64,000 bases of DNA from Prauserella flavalba (GTDB lineage Bacteria; Actinomycetota; Actinomycetes; Mycobacteriales; Pseudonocardiaceae). The stretch is from NCBI RefSeq assembly GCF_003202235.1, contig NZ_MASU01000005.1, positions 62,001-126,000 on the forward strand. Direction: 5' to 3'. The translations under genes and the position numbers were made by a program. The notes beneath the pieces were generated by a model. It was not told the origin of the DNA. It did not search any database and was given only the letters and a program-made list of their open reading frames with translations. Shown in pieces: positions 33,877 to 42,787 of this stretch; position 1 is the stretch's first letter; the number at the start of each line of letters is the position of its first letter.

Positions 33877-34749
33877 TCGGTCGTGTCCGGCGAGCAGGGT
33901 GAGCGCGGCGGCGAGGTCGTTCACCAGCGGTGCGTCGACGGTGGCGGCTTCCCAGCCGGGGCCCGCGAGCGTCACGGCGGCGCCGCGCTCCCGCAGGCCG
34001 CGCAGCAGTGCCGGGTCCGCGGTCGCCACGGTCATCGACCACAGCACGACCCCGCGCGGGTCCAGTCGCGACGCCAGGTCGAGGGTCAGTACCCCGCCCG
34101 AGGGCAGGCCGGTGAACACCACCGGAACCTCCCGTTCGCACAGCGCGGCCCGCAGCACCTCCAGCGGCAGGGTGTGCTGCTCGTCCGGGCATGGGGCGAG
34201 CAGCACACCCGCGCCGCCGCGCGCGGAGCCGCGGGGCCGGACGTAGCGGTCGAGCGCGGCGGAGATCTCCGTGGTCAGCGCCCATTCCACCGCGAAGCAC
34301 TCCCGCCCGCGCTCCCAGCGGCGGCCCAGCGTGCGCAGCACGGGCGCGGCCACGTCGCGCCACGTGCCCTCGACGCCCTTCGCGGCGAGCGACTCGTCGA
34401 GCAGTGCCGCCATGGTCGCCCGGTGCATCAGGTCGGTGGCCTGTTCCAGCTCCTCCTCGCCGGTGCCGGTCACCAGGTTCTCGGCGGGGTGGCCGAGCAC
34501 GGCGTTGGCGGCGTCGCGGGTGCGGACGCCCTCGTCGATCAGGCGCCGCATGCGCCGCAGCAGGGCGACGTCGGCGTCGGTGTAGCGCCGCTGGCGCCCC
34601 TCCGGCCGGAAGGAGGGGCCGATGCCGTAGCGCGCGTCCCAGCTGCGCAGCGTGATCGGGGAGACCCCGAGGAGTCTGGCGACCCTGCCGGGGGTCCACA
34701 GCGCGGGTTGCCGTGCCGCCTCCGTGCCGCTGCCTGCCCCGGGCTCCAT
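33859..34749 (-). CDS. MerR-family B12-binding (LitR/CarH-like) photoreceptor regulator
   Basis: 296 residues. N-terminal MerR helix-turn-helix: ALWTPGRVARLLGVSPITLR, then SWDARYGIGP and RRYTDADVALLRRM (about 16-80). The helical and B12-binding region (95-290) follows. The capping motif reads W-ERGRECFAV-EW, so the His of EH is Trp. The B12 segment CPDEQHTLPLEVLRAAL keeps the candidate lower-ligand His. In LitR/CarH proteins light breaks the adenosylcobalamin tetramer and releases DNA. It converges on the phosphatase operon. Usual targets are carotenoid or photolyase genes, which are not in this window. Confidence 0.85.
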   Translation of the reverse strand: MEPGAGSGTEAARQPALWTPGRVARLLGVSPITLRSWDARYGIGPSFRPEGRQRRYTDADVALLRRMRRLIDEGVRTRDAANAVLGHPAENLVTGTGEEELEQATDLMHRATMAALLDESLAAKGVEGTWRDVAAPVLRTLGRRWERGRECFAVEWALTTEISAALDRYVRPRGSARGGAGVLLAPCPDEQHTLPLEVLRAALCEREVPVVFTGLPSGGVLTLDLASRLDPRGVVLWSMTVATADPALLRGLRERGAAVTLAGPGWEAATVDAPLVNDLAAALTLLAGHDRGAGDD

Positions 34750-34819
34750 GAACAACAACCATCTCACAGCGCCGGGCGCCCGGCGTCCTTCCGCCTGGGG
34801 GACGCGGGGTCGTCGGTTA

Positions 34820-34950
34820 CCGTCGGGGCGCCTGCTACCTGGTGCACTCCCCGCACGAGGCCGACTTCGAGCGGCGTGACACCGAGGCGGCCCGCGCCTT
34901 CGCAGGGGCGGCGGCCCGCGCCGGCGCTCACCCACGTCGTGTGGTCGTCG
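34820..34950 (+). pseudogene. Remnant of an NAD(P)-binding epimerase-like gene
   Basis: A short frame reads GACYLVHSPHEADFERRD followed by TEAARAFAGAAARAGAH, which resembles the mid-N-terminal part of NmrA/epimerase-like proteins (AYYLVHS...FE..D..AARNFA.AA..AGV). No start, Rossmann loop or C-terminal part is present. It lies in the intergenic space between the divergent regulator and ANTAR genes. Confidence 0.5.
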
Positions 34951-35002
34951 CTCATGGTCCGGGAGCTGCTCCGCCGGGCCGGTTGTCGGGCAGAATGCGG
35001 TC

Positions 35003-35788
35003 ATGGTCAGTGAGCAGGACTGGGTCTCCGAGCAGGCGATCTTCGCCGCCGGCGACGAGGACCACGCTCCCGGCGAGCCGTGGACCGGTCCGCTCGCCCG
35101 GGAGTTCGGCCAGGTGGCCAAGGTGCTGCTGGACAGCCCCACCGCCGCCGGCGTGCTGGCGCGCGTGGTGCACGCGGTGAAGGCGCTCGTGCCCGAGGCC
35201 GACCTGGTGAGCATCACGCTGCGCACGAAGGAGGGCCGCTACACCACGCCCGTGCGCACCGACGAGCTGGCCGACCGCCTCGACGAACAGCAGTACGCCT
35301 TCGACGAGGGTCCCTGCGTGGAGGCCACCCGCACGCCCGGCGAGGGCGTGGTCGACCTCCCCGACCTCGCCGAGGCGCCCTGGCCCCGCTGGGCTCCGAA
35401 GGCGCTCGCGTTCGGCGTGCGAAGCGTCTTCGCCGTGGGACTCGTCCCCGCCGACGACCCGCCGCGGCTCGGCGCGCTGAACCTGTACTCCCGGCAGCGC
35501 AACGGCCTGGACAAGGTGGACCGTGACCTCGCCGTGGTGCTCGCGAGCCACGCCACGGTGGCGCTCGCGGCGACCACGGCCATGACGGCCGCCGAGTTCG
35601 AGCAGGCCCACCTTCGTGTGGCGCTGCGCAGCCGGGACGTGATCGGTCAGGCCAAGGGCATGCTCATGCAGCGGCGCGGCCTCACCGCCGAGCAGGCGTT
35701 CGACCTGCTGCGCCGCACGTCGCAGGACCTCAACATGAAGCTCGTCCGGGTCGCGGAACTGTTCGTGTCGAAGCGGAACGAGCTGTAA
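35003..35788 (+). CDS. GAF-ANTAR domain protein (RNA-binding antiterminator)
   Basis: 261 residues. A GAF domain (about 35-190; EGRYTTPVRTDELADRLDE, QYAFDEGPCVEA) precedes an ANTAR domain (about 205-258; LRSRDVIGQAKGMLMQRRG, LTAEQAFDLLRRTSQD). The ANTAR three-helix motif with AKG and A..LL is intact. Such proteins bind paired hairpins in leader RNAs. The GAF cysteine (GPCVEA) is common in this family. A -10-like CAGAAT ending 6 bases before the ATG suggests a leaderless transcript. Its RNA targets are not identifiable here. Confidence 0.9.
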   Translation: MVSEQDWVSEQAIFAAGDEDHAPGEPWTGPLAREFGQVAKVLLDSPTAAGVLARVVHAVKALVPEADLVSITLRTKEGRYTTPVRTDELADRLDEQQYAFDEGPCVEATRTPGEGVVDLPDLAEAPWPRWAPKALAFGVRSVFAVGLVPADDPPRLGALNLYSRQRNGLDKVDRDLAVVLASHATVALAATTAMTAAEFEQAHLRVALRSRDVIGQAKGMLMQRRGLTAEQAFDLLRRTSQDLNMKLVRVAELFVSKRNEL

Positions 35789-35931
35789 GCCCGCGCCGGT
35801 CCTGTGCAGCCCGAACTGGACGACGTCCAGGTAGCCGGAGCGGAACCCGGTCTCGCTGTAGGCGAGGTGGAACTCCCACGTGCGCCGCGGCAGCCCGGCG
35901 AAGCCGAGTGCGGCGACACGATCGACAGCGC
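35789..35931 (-). pseudogene. C-terminal fragment of a cyclopropane-fatty-acyl-phospholipid synthase
   Basis: Reading leftward, FAGLPRRTWEFHLAYSETGF followed by RSGYLDVVQFGLHRTGAG matches the C-terminal end of CFA synthases (W.FYLAYCEAGF..GYLDVVQ). The catalytic SAM domain is absent and the frame runs on without a nearby stop. It abuts the damaged DUF1295 gene on the opposite strand; these two families are often neighbours in actinobacteria, so this looks like a rearranged, collapsed lipid-modification locus. Confidence 0.65.
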
Positions 35932-35934
35932 GAG

Positions 35935-36600
35935 GGGCGCGGGCTTCGCCGTGATCACGGTGACCGGCTTCGCGCTGGAGCCACGCGCGTTCGCCACCGT
36001 CCTCACAGTGGTGTGGGGTGTGCGCCTGTCGGTCCACATCCACCACCGCAACAGCCGGGGCGGGGAGGAGCGGCGCCACCGCGAGATGCTGGAGCGGGCC
36101 GGGTCCCGTCCGCTCGCGCGCATGTGCTTCCGCTGTACCTCACGCAGGGGGCGGTCCTGCGGTTCGTATCGCTGCCGGTGGTGTTCGCACAGCGGCAGAC
36201 GGAGGATCTCGGCACAGCGGGAATGCTCGGGGTACTGGTGTGGACCGCCGGGTTCGCGTTCGAGGCGGTGGGCGACGAGCAGCCGCGCCGGTTCAAGTCG
36301 GACCCCGCCAACCGCGGCCGCGTGCCGGACCGGGGCCTGTGGCGCTACACCCGGCACCCGAACTACTCCGGCGACGCGTGCGTGTGGTGGGGCCGGTACC
36401 TCCTCGCGGCGCAGCACCTGCCCGGCGCCGCGACCGTGCTCTCGCCCGTGCTCACGACGTGGCTTCTTGCCCGCGGCATCGGCACGCCGTTGCTGGAAAG
36501 GCACTTGAGCGAGTCGAGGCCCGGCCCTCGCGAGTACGTCGCCCGCACGAGCGGCTTCGTGCCCCTACCGCCGCGACCACCGCGCGACCGCTCGCGGTAG
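35935..36600 (+). pseudogene. Frameshifted, 5'-truncated DUF1295 (steroid-reductase-like) membrane protein
   Basis: The first part (GAGFAVITVTGFALEPRAF, VVWGVRLSVHIHHRN) is in one frame, and from about 36120 the family continues in another: LPLYLTQGAVLRFVSLP, FEAVGDEQPRRFKSDPANRG, LWRYTRHPNYSGDACVWWG and RTSGFVPLPPRPP. An indel lies near 36115-36130, and the N-terminal 60 or so residues plus start codon are missing. A shorter reading from a GTG after the break could still give a C-terminal fragment. Confidence 0.75.
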
Positions 36601-37101
36601 CGGCCCGGCGTGCTTGCGCCTGCCCGGCAGGGCGGCGTGCCGTTGCCCCGGCCCTGGTCCGGACCGCGCCGCCAGTGCGTCCGCGACCACCCCGGTCGCA
36701 AAGGCGTAGCCGGCTTTGTGGAGCAGGTCGATGGCCAGCTCGTCCCTCGGCCAGGTGGGTGGCGGGGCCCCGACGCCCGTGGCGTTCTCCAGGATCTGGT
36801 CGTTGGTCAGCCGCACCACGGCGAACTTCGCCGACGCCCACGGGCCCCGCAGCCCCGCGTGCGCCATCACCGACCGCAGCACGCCGAGCGCGACACCCTG
36901 GCCCGCGTGCATGGCCCAGTTCACGGGCACCGGCTGCCTGCCGGGCCGCTCCCGCGAACCGGTCAGGCGCTGCAGCACACGCGCCGGGACGTGGGAGTCC
37001 GGCCTGCCGGTGATCCGCTGCTCCACCTTCTCGCCGACGGTCATCACGACGACCCCCGCCGTTCCGGCGACCAGGCCCTGCCAGAGCGCGTTCCGCATCA
37101 T
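36565..37101 (-). CDS. Small membrane-associated hypothetical protein
   Basis: 178 residues from tandem ATG codons. A membrane helix near the N terminus (LVAGTAGVVVMTVGEKVEQ) is followed by moderately hydrophobic segments (WAMHAGQGVALGVLRSVMA, LLHKAGYAFATGVVADALA) and a basic C-terminal tail. I recognise no characterised family. Its 3' end overlaps the decaying DUF1295 gene by 36 bases. Confidence 0.65.
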   Translation of the reverse strand: MMRNALWQGLVAGTAGVVVMTVGEKVEQRITGRPDSHVPARVLQRLTGSRERPGRQPVPVNWAMHAGQGVALGVLRSVMAHAGLRGPWASAKFAVVRLTNDQILENATGVGAPPPTWPRDELAIDLLHKAGYAFATGVVADALAARSGPGPGQRHAALPGRRKHAGPLPRAVARWSRR

Positions 37102-37130
37102 GCCGTTCCGGATACCCGGGCCCGGCCCGC

Positions 37131-37640
37131 CTACTCGGCGGGGCGCGGGCCGGGGAGCGCGGTGGCGAACGCCTCGGCGCCCGCGCGCACGCGGAACGGC
37201 TCCAGCTCGGCGCGTTGCCGTGCCGCGCGGTCGATCAGCGCGGCGAAGTCGACGTCGGGCAGCCGGGCGCCGAGCCCGGCGATGTCGCGCAGGGTGGTCC
37301 AGAGCTGCTTCTTGCCGTCGATGCCCATCGCCAGGAACTCCAGTTCCACGAACCGGCTCAGCGGCGAGTAGCCCGTGAGCCTGCCGTTGGGCTTGAGCCG
37401 GCCCAGTCGCTCGGCGGCGAGGGCGACGCCCTGCTTGAGCGGGTTGGGCCGCACGCCAAGCCGGTCCATGATCGCGCGAAAGGTGTCCACGTCCTCGGCG
37501 ATGCCCTGTGCCACGCGCGAGAGCGCCGCACCGAGTTCCCCGCCCGCGTTGCCGCCCTCCGCCCTCCGGGCCAGCTCGCGCCAGGCGACGCCGAGCGCGA
37601 GCTGGTCGTTCAGGTAGATGCGCAGGTAGTCATCGTCCAT
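37131..37640 (-). CDS. Conserved hypothetical helical protein
   Basis: 169 residues, almost entirely helical: LRIYLNDQLALGVAWRELARRAE, IAEDVDTFRAIMDRLGV, LGRLKPNGRLTGYSPLSRFVELE and LWTTLRDIAGL. The layout resembles a four-helix bundle conserved in actinobacteria, possibly ferritin-like, but the metal-ligand pattern is not convincing. No signal peptide. Same strand as its neighbours with short gaps, perhaps cotranscribed with the aldo/keto reductase. Confidence 0.75.
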   Translation of the reverse strand: MDDDYLRIYLNDQLALGVAWRELARRAEGGNAGGELGAALSRVAQGIAEDVDTFRAIMDRLGVRPNPLKQGVALAAERLGRLKPNGRLTGYSPLSRFVELEFLAMGIDGKKQLWTTLRDIAGLGARLPDVDFAALIDRAARQRAELEPFRVRAGAEAFATALPGPRPAE

Positions 37641-37668
37641 CGCGGTGGACTACCCGGCGCGCGCCGTG

Positions 37669-38694
37669 TCAATGCGCGCTGGAGCGCGCCCAGAGGTTGA
37701 TGCCGGACTCGGTGGCGTGCCGGTCGATCTCGGCCAGCTCCTCGCCGGTGAAGCTCAGGTTGCCGAGGGCGGCCACGTTGTCCTCGAGCTGGGCGACGCT
37801 GCTGGCGCCGAGCACCGTCGAGGTCATGCGCTCGTCGCGCAGCGTCCACGCGACCGCCAGCTGCGCCAGCGTCTGCCCGCGCGCCGCCGCGATCCCGGCG
37901 AGCGCCCGCACCTTGCCGAGGTTCTCGTCGCTCAGGAAGTCCGACGGCAGCGAGCTGTCCCGGCTCGCCCGTGAACCCTCCGGCACGCCGTCGAGATAGC
38001 GGTCGGTCAGCATTCCCTGCGCCAGCGGGGAGAACCCGATGCAGCCCACGCCCTCCCGCTCCAGCACGTCGAGCAGGCCGCCCTCGATCCACCGGTTCAG
38101 CATCGAGTAAGAGGGTTGGTGGATGCGCAGCGGCGTGCCCAGCTCGCGCAGGATCGCCGCGGCCTCGGCGGTCTTCTCAGCGGAGTAGGAGGAGATGCCG
38201 ACGTAGAGCGCTTTACCCTGCCGGACGGCCGTGTCCAGCGCGCCCATCGTCTCCTCGAGCGGCGTGTCCGGGTCGAACCGGTGCGAGTAGAAGATGTCCA
38301 CGTAGTCCACGCCCATCCGGCGCAGGCTCGCGTCGAGGCTCGCGAGCACGTACTTGCGGGAGCCCCATTCGCCGTACGGACCGGGCCACATGTCGTACCC
38401 GGCCTTGGTGGAGATGATCAGCTCGTCGCGGTACGGCCGGAAGTCGGTGGCGAGGACGCGGCCGAAGTTCTCCTCCGCGGAGCCGTAGGGCGGACCGTAG
38501 TTGTTCGCCAGGTCGAAGTGCGTGATGCCGAGGTCGAAGGCGCGGCGCAGGATCGCGCGCTGCGTCTCGAACGGACGGTCGTGGCCGAAGTTGTGCCACA
38601 GCCCGAGCGACACCAGTGGCAGCTTCAACCCGGTGCGGCCGGAACGCCGGTAGGTCATGCCGTCGTAGCGCGAAGGCGCGGCGAGGTAGCTCAT
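37669..38694 (-). CDS. Aldo/keto reductase (YghZ/Kv-beta type)
   Basis: 341 residues, ATG with GAGGA upstream. The AKR barrel signatures are complete: THFDLANNYGPPYGSAEENF with catalytic Asp and Tyr, ISTKAGY with Lys, YVDIFYSHRFDPDTPLEETM with His, and the C-terminal NADPH segment SVAQLEDNVAAL. SRKYVLASLDASLRRMG is typical of the L-glyceraldehyde 3-phosphate reductase (AKR14) branch, which detoxifies reactive aldehydes such as methylglyoxal. Confidence 0.9.
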   Translation of the reverse strand: MSYLAAPSRYDGMTYRRSGRTGLKLPLVSLGLWHNFGHDRPFETQRAILRRAFDLGITHFDLANNYGPPYGSAEENFGRVLATDFRPYRDELIISTKAGYDMWPGPYGEWGSRKYVLASLDASLRRMGVDYVDIFYSHRFDPDTPLEETMGALDTAVRQGKALYVGISSYSAEKTAEAAAILRELGTPLRIHQPSYSMLNRWIEGGLLDVLEREGVGCIGFSPLAQGMLTDRYLDGVPEGSRASRDSSLPSDFLSDENLGKVRALAGIAAARGQTLAQLAVAWTLRDERMTSTVLGASSVAQLEDNVAALGNLSFTGEELAEIDRHATESGINLWARSSAH

Positions 38695-38802
38695 GCGCCG
38701 ATCCTCGCACGCACCGGCGTGCTCGGAACCGGACAACGGCCACCCGGGCAAGCGCGGTCCGTGCCACCGCGCTGCACCGGCCGGGCACGGGAAAGGGCAT
38801 CG

Positions 38803-38931
38803 ATGCGACGGTGGATCCTGCTCGTGCTGCTGGTGCTCGCGCTCGGCGCCGGCGCCGACGTCTACCTTCGGCCGCGACACCCGGCGCGACGTCGTCCTGC
38901 GGCACGCGGAGCGCCTGGGCGCCGTCGGTGA
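38803..38931 (+). CDS. Possible 42-aa membrane peptide or gene remnant
   Basis: ATG with GGGAAAGGG six bases upstream. The product starts MRRWILLVLLVLALGAGADV, one hydrophobic helix, then a basic Arg/Pro tail. The good start contrasts with the low-quality tail, so this may be the 5' end of a gene whose remainder is out of frame. No family recognised. Confidence 0.35.
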   Translation: MRRWILLVLLVLALGAGADVYLRPRHPARRRPAARGAPGRRR

Positions 38932-38987
38932 ACAGCTGGCCGTCCACGCCGGCGCCGGTGCGAAGCCGCCCGGCCGGTCGCGGTGGC

Positions 38988-39623
38988 TCAGGACAGCAGC
39001 TCGGCCACGAGCGGAGCGGTCGAGGCCAGCAGCGCGACCGCGAGCGCGACGTTGACCACGCGCGCGACACGGGGCCGCCGCAGCACCGTGCCCAGCGAGG
39101 CGCCCGCCACCGCCCAGCCGAGGTGGATCAGCACGATCAGCGCCGTGAGCACGAGCGTCTTCACCACGCTCTCCAGCACGGGCGTCGGCAGGCCCAGCCG
39201 GTGGGTGGTGAACACCGTCCCGAGCGCGGCGTAGGCCTTCGGGTTGGCCACCCCGAGCACGAGGCCGTGCAGCCACGTCGGCGGGTCGCCCTCCTCCGGT
39301 CCCGCGACGGCGGGTGGCGGTGCGGTCGCGATCTTGTACGCCAGCCAGGCCAGGTAGCCGACGGAGAGGCCGAGCAGCACGGGACCGAGCCGCGGCTGGG
39401 CCAGCAGCACCGACGCGACCCCGGCCGCCACGACGACGAGCGCGGCCGTGGTGCCCGCGATGCTGCCGAGCAGGTAGGGCACCGAGCGGCGCAGCCCGAA
39501 CGCGGTGGCCGTCGCGGTCGCGCCGACGGTCGCCGGGCCGGGACTGCCCATCACCACGAGCGCCGCGGCCGCCAGAGACAGGTACGGTCCCGCCCCTGTC
39601 GCCTCGCCGAGCAGGTCCCGCAT
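38988..39623 (-). CDS. LysE/RhtB-family amino-acid or metabolite exporter
   Basis: 211 residues, ATG after GAGGACGG. About six helices with the family's PGPATVGATATATAFGLRRSV near the N terminus and HGLVLGVANPKAYAALGTVF after helix 3, both diagnostic (PGP and NPKA). It is 27 bases from the divergent AraC-type regulator, which is the likely controller. Substrates of this family include lysine, homoserine and related small amphiphiles. Confidence 0.88.
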   Translation of the reverse strand: MRDLLGEATGAGPYLSLAAAALVVMGSPGPATVGATATATAFGLRRSVPYLLGSIAGTTAALVVVAAGVASVLLAQPRLGPVLLGLSVGYLAWLAYKIATAPPPAVAGPEEGDPPTWLHGLVLGVANPKAYAALGTVFTTHRLGLPTPVLESVVKTLVLTALIVLIHLGWAVAGASLGTVLRRPRVARVVNVALAVALLASTAPLVAELLS

Positions 39624-39638
39624 CGTTCGTCCGTCCTC

Positions 39639-39650
39639 TAGTGTCGGTGG
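39639..39650 (+). promoter_or_regulatory. Leaderless-type -10 element for the AraC gene
   Basis: TAGTGT (39639-39644) ends 6 bases before the ATG at 39651 and there is no other ribosome-binding site. This is the spacing of a leaderless transcript. A -35 is not obvious. Confidence 0.4.
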
Positions 39651-40562
39651 ATGCGGCCGAACGTAGGCGCGCCGGGCCCCGGCGGTCTTGAAGCGTTGTG
39701 CGACCACCTGCCCGCGGCGCTGTCCGGAGGGCACCGGCTGCGGTTCGGCGGCGGCGCGGCCGGCATCGAGCGGCTCGAGGCCGCGCTGCGCGGTGAGGCG
39801 TTCGCGCCGCACCGGCACGACACCTACGCGATCGGCGTGACACTCGCCGGCGTGCAGACGTTCCGCTACCGCGGCGAGCAGCGGCACTGCCTGCCCGGCG
39901 AGTGGCACGTGCTGCACCCCGACGAGCCGCACGACGGAGCTCCCGGCACCGACGACGGCTTCGGCTACCGGATCGTCTACCTCGACCCCGCACTCGTGCA
40001 GGACGCGCTCGGCGGGCGGCCGCTACCGTTCGTCGCCGATCCCGTGCTCCGCCCGGCCCCGCCGGATCGCGCGCTCGGGGCCTACCTGCGCCACATCGAC
40101 GAGCCACTCGACGAGCTGGCGGCCGCCGAGCTCACGTCCGCGATCGCCGACCTGCTCGCCCGGCACGCGGGCGGGCCCCGCTCGCGGGCGGCGCTCGACC
40201 TCGCCGCGCTGCGGCGGGTGCGGGCGCTGCTGCTCGACGACCCGGCGACGTGGCATCCGGTCGAGGACCTGGAGCGGGTCGCCGGGCTGGACCGGTGGAC
40301 GATCGCACGGCAGTTCCGCGCGGCGTTCGGTACCAGCCCCACCCGGTTCCGCACGATGCGCAGGCTCGACCTCGCTCGTGGTCTGATACGGGCGGGGCAC
40401 CCGCTGAGCGAGGTCGCCGTGCTCGCGGGGTTCGCCGACCAGAGCCACCTGACCCGCATGTTCAAGCGCGCCTACGGACTGACTCCCGCGGCGTGGAAGG
40501 CCGCGACGGCCGGTGCCGCTCAGAGCCCGCCCGCGACGCCCAGCACGGCGCCGTTGACGTAG
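39651..40562 (+). CDS. AraC-family transcriptional regulator
   Basis: 303 residues. N-terminal cupin effector domain (FAPHRHDTYAIGVTLAGVQTF, LPGEWHVLHPDEPHDG), C-terminal AraC double helix-turn-helix (LERVAGLDRWTIARQFRAAF; SEVAVLAGFADQSHLTRMFK and RAYGLTPAAWK). The pattern is that of AraC regulators paired with LysE exporters. It is divergent from the LysE gene and overlaps the end of the convergent SDR gene by 43 bases. Confidence 0.9.
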   Translation: MRPNVGAPGPGGLEALCDHLPAALSGGHRLRFGGGAAGIERLEAALRGEAFAPHRHDTYAIGVTLAGVQTFRYRGEQRHCLPGEWHVLHPDEPHDGAPGTDDGFGYRIVYLDPALVQDALGGRPLPFVADPVLRPAPPDRALGAYLRHIDEPLDELAAAELTSAIADLLARHAGGPRSRAALDLAALRRVRALLLDDPATWHPVEDLERVAGLDRWTIARQFRAAFGTSPTRFRTMRRLDLARGLIRAGHPLSEVAVLAGFADQSHLTRMFKRAYGLTPAAWKAATAGAAQSPPATPSTAPLT

Positions 40563-41248
40563 GACGCGGCGGGGGAGAGCAGCCACGCCACCGCCTCCGC
40601 GATCTCCTCCGGCCTGCCGGGGCGGCCGAGCGGCACGGCGGCGGCGACGCGCTGGGCCCGGCCCGGTTCCCCGGCACGGGCGTGGATCGTGGTGTCGGTG
40701 GTGCCCGGTGCGACCGCGTTGACCCGCACGCCCGCCGGGCCGAGTTCCCTCGCCAGCCCCACGGTCAGTGCCTCCACGCCCGCCTTCGCCGCCGCGTAGA
40801 CGACGTACTCGCCCGGGGAGCCCGTGCGCGCGGCCACTGACGAGACGTTGACGATCGCGCGGTCTGCCGTGCCGTCCCAGCGCCGGGCGGCCTCGCGGCA
40901 GAGCCGCGCCGGGGCGACGAGGTTGACGTCCACCACGGCGCGCAGGTCCTCGTCGGTCAGTGCGGTGAAGGGCCCGATCCTGCCGGTGATGCCGGCGTTG
41001 TTCACCAGGGCGGTCACGTCGCCGAGGCTCGACGCCGTGTCGAACAGGCGCCGGGGAGCGTCACCGGCGGTGACGTCGAGCCGGACCCCCACGGCCTGGC
41101 CGCCGGTGACGCGCTCGACGTTGGCGGCGTCGGCCGGGGAGCTCGTGTGGGTGAACACCACGGTGAACCCGTCGCGGCAGAGCCGTTCGGCCACGCACCG
41201 GCCGATCCCGCGTGAGCCGCCGGTGACGACGGCGACCGGGGCGCTCAC
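40520..41248 (-). CDS. Short-chain dehydrogenase/reductase
   Basis: 242 residues, GTG start within the stop of the upstream gene (GTGA overlap). [14 protein letters not shown] is the nucleotide motif, NNAG and the catalytic Ser (IVNVSSVAA), YxxxK ([11 protein letters not shown]) and PGTTDT are all in place. It resembles FabG-like 3-oxoacyl reductases and glucose dehydrogenases. Translation is coupled to the 3-hydroxyisobutyrate dehydrogenase-like gene, so the two oxidoreductases probably act on one substrate. Confidence 0.9.
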   Translation of the reverse strand: MSAPVAVVTGGSRGIGRCVAERLCRDGFTVVFTHTSSPADAANVERVTGGQAVGVRLDVTAGDAPRRLFDTASSLGDVTALVNNAGITGRIGPFTALTDEDLRAVVDVNLVAPARLCREAARRWDGTADRAIVNVSSVAARTGSPGEYVVYAAAKAGVEALTVGLARELGPAGVRVNAVAPGTTDTTIHARAGEPGRAQRVAAAVPLGRPGRPEEIAEAVAWLLSPAASYVNGAVLGVAGGL

Positions 41249-42153
41249 CCGTGCTCCTTTCCCGCGGTGCGGGCCTCGATCGCTCTGACGACGGCGGCCA
41301 TGTCGGCGCCGCCGTGGCCGAGGCGTGCCGTGTCCGCGTAGAGGGCATGGCACGCGTCCAGCAGCGGCGAGGCGAGCCCCGCCTCCCGAGCGGCCCCCGC
41401 GATCAGGCGGTTGTTCTTCAGCACGTCCGTGATCGATGCCTGCACCGCGAAGTCACCGGCGACGAGTTTGGCGGCCTTGGTCCGCGAGACGGCCGAGGAC
41501 ATCGGGCCCGCCTCGAGCACGCGGGCCAGCGCGGCGACGTCGAGCCCGTGCCCCTCGGCGAAGTGGAACGCCTCGGCCAGCCCGGTGACCATCGTGATCA
41601 GGAACAGGTTCACCGCGAACTTCAGCAGCAGCGCACCGGGCACGGAGCCGCAGTCGAACGCCGCCGCGCACAGCGGGGCGAGCAGCGGCCGCACCCGGGC
41701 CACGTCGGCCTCCGCGCCGGCCAGCATCACCACCAGCTCGCCGGCCTCCGCGGGCCCGCGCGAGCCCGACACGGGCGCCTCGACGTACGCACCACCCTCG
41801 GCCCCGATCTCCGCGTCGAGCAGCCGCGAGTACGCCGCGGGAACCGTGCCCAGATGCACGACCGTGCGGCCACGCACCCGCGGGCCGAACTCCGCGGTGC
41901 CCCGGGCCAGCACGGCGTCCACGGCCGTCTCGTCGGCGAGCATCAGCAGCACCACGTCGGCGAGGTCGAACAGCTCGCCGGGTCCGCTCGCCCGGCGGGC
42001 GCCCGCCGCCACGGCGGCATCGCAGGCCGCCGCCGTGCGGTTCCAGACCACCAGCGGCGTCCCCGCGCGCACGAGGTTGAGCGCCATCGGCGCGCCCATC
42101 ACCCCGAGCCCGGCGAACCCCAGCCGCACCTGGTCACTCCGGTCCAGTCCCAT
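41245..42153 (-). CDS. 3-Hydroxyisobutyrate/tartronate-semialdehyde dehydrogenase-family oxidoreductase
   Basis: 302 residues, ATG with GAGGAG upstream. [19 protein letters not shown] is the NADP site; [16 protein letters not shown] the substrate-binding loop; the catalytic Lys lies in [35 protein letters not shown] near the C terminus is typical. This fold also includes LtnD, the dehydrogenase of the acid-sugar pathway, but it sits 27 kb from otnK here. First gene of a two-gene leftward operon with the SDR. Confidence 0.88.
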   Translation of the reverse strand: MGLDRSDQVRLGFAGLGVMGAPMALNLVRAGTPLVVWNRTAAACDAAVAAGARRASGPGELFDLADVVLLMLADETAVDAVLARGTAEFGPRVRGRTVVHLGTVPAAYSRLLDAEIGAEGGAYVEAPVSGSRGPAEAGELVVMLAGAEADVARVRPLLAPLCAAAFDCGSVPGALLLKFAVNLFLITMVTGLAEAFHFAEGHGLDVAALARVLEAGPMSSAVSRTKAAKLVAGDFAVQASITDVLKNNRLIAGAAREAGLASPLLDACHALYADTARLGHGGADMAAVVRAIEARTAGKEHG

Positions 42154-42340
42154 GCCACTCCTCACGATCCGCTGGTGAGGTGGTTCTAGCGAGCAGCGGG
42201 CCCGCACGTCTTGAACGATTGTGCACCCGGCTTCGCGCGAGCCGCCCGGTTTATGTCGCACTGTGCAACAATTCCGCGATGCGGCAGTGGCGTTGTGGCC
42301 CACCGGTGCGTTCCGGCGGAACCTGAGGTGGGCCCTGCGC

Positions 42341-42715
42341 ATGGATGAGGCGGCGATACTCGGGCTGGAGCGCCAGGGCTGGGCGCTCGCTGGGTCGAGG
42401 CACGCCAAGACCTTCTACGACCGGCTGCTCACCGCCGACGCGGTGCTGTTCCTTCCCGGCGAATGGCTGGACCGCACGCGCGCGCTCGAGTACTGGCTGA
42501 CCATGCCGAGATGGGCCGAGTACCGGCTGCTGCGGCCGAAGGTCATGCCGCTCGCCGACGTGGTGGCGGCGGTGTCCTACCGCGTCGTCGCGCGGGAGCA
42601 CGGCCGGTCCGAACCCTACCGTGCCGACTGCGTGAGCGTGTACGCCCAGCAGAACGCACAGTGGCGGCTTACGTTCCACGAGCAGACCCCCGTGCGATCC
42701 TGTCGCTGCCCGTAA
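42341..42715 (+). CDS. DUF4440/SnoaL-like (NTF2-fold) protein
   Basis: 124 residues; the ATG after GAGGTGGG is preferred over an upstream in-frame start. Typical of DUF4440: [57 protein letters not shown] and [13 protein letters not shown]. Such proteins form dimeric cone-shaped pockets, and no catalytic residues can be assigned. It precedes the TMEM175-like gene by 72 bases. Confidence 0.8.
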   Translation: MDEAAILGLERQGWALAGSRHAKTFYDRLLTADAVLFLPGEWLDRTRALEYWLTMPRWAEYRLLRPKVMPLADVVAAVSYRVVAREHGRSEPYRADCVSVYAQQNAQWRLTFHEQTPVRSCRCP

Positions 42716-42787
42716 CCGCCGCACGGGTCCACGCTGCGGCGCTCGCCGACTTCCCCCGGGGGGGTGGGCCTCCGCGACACTGGCCTG

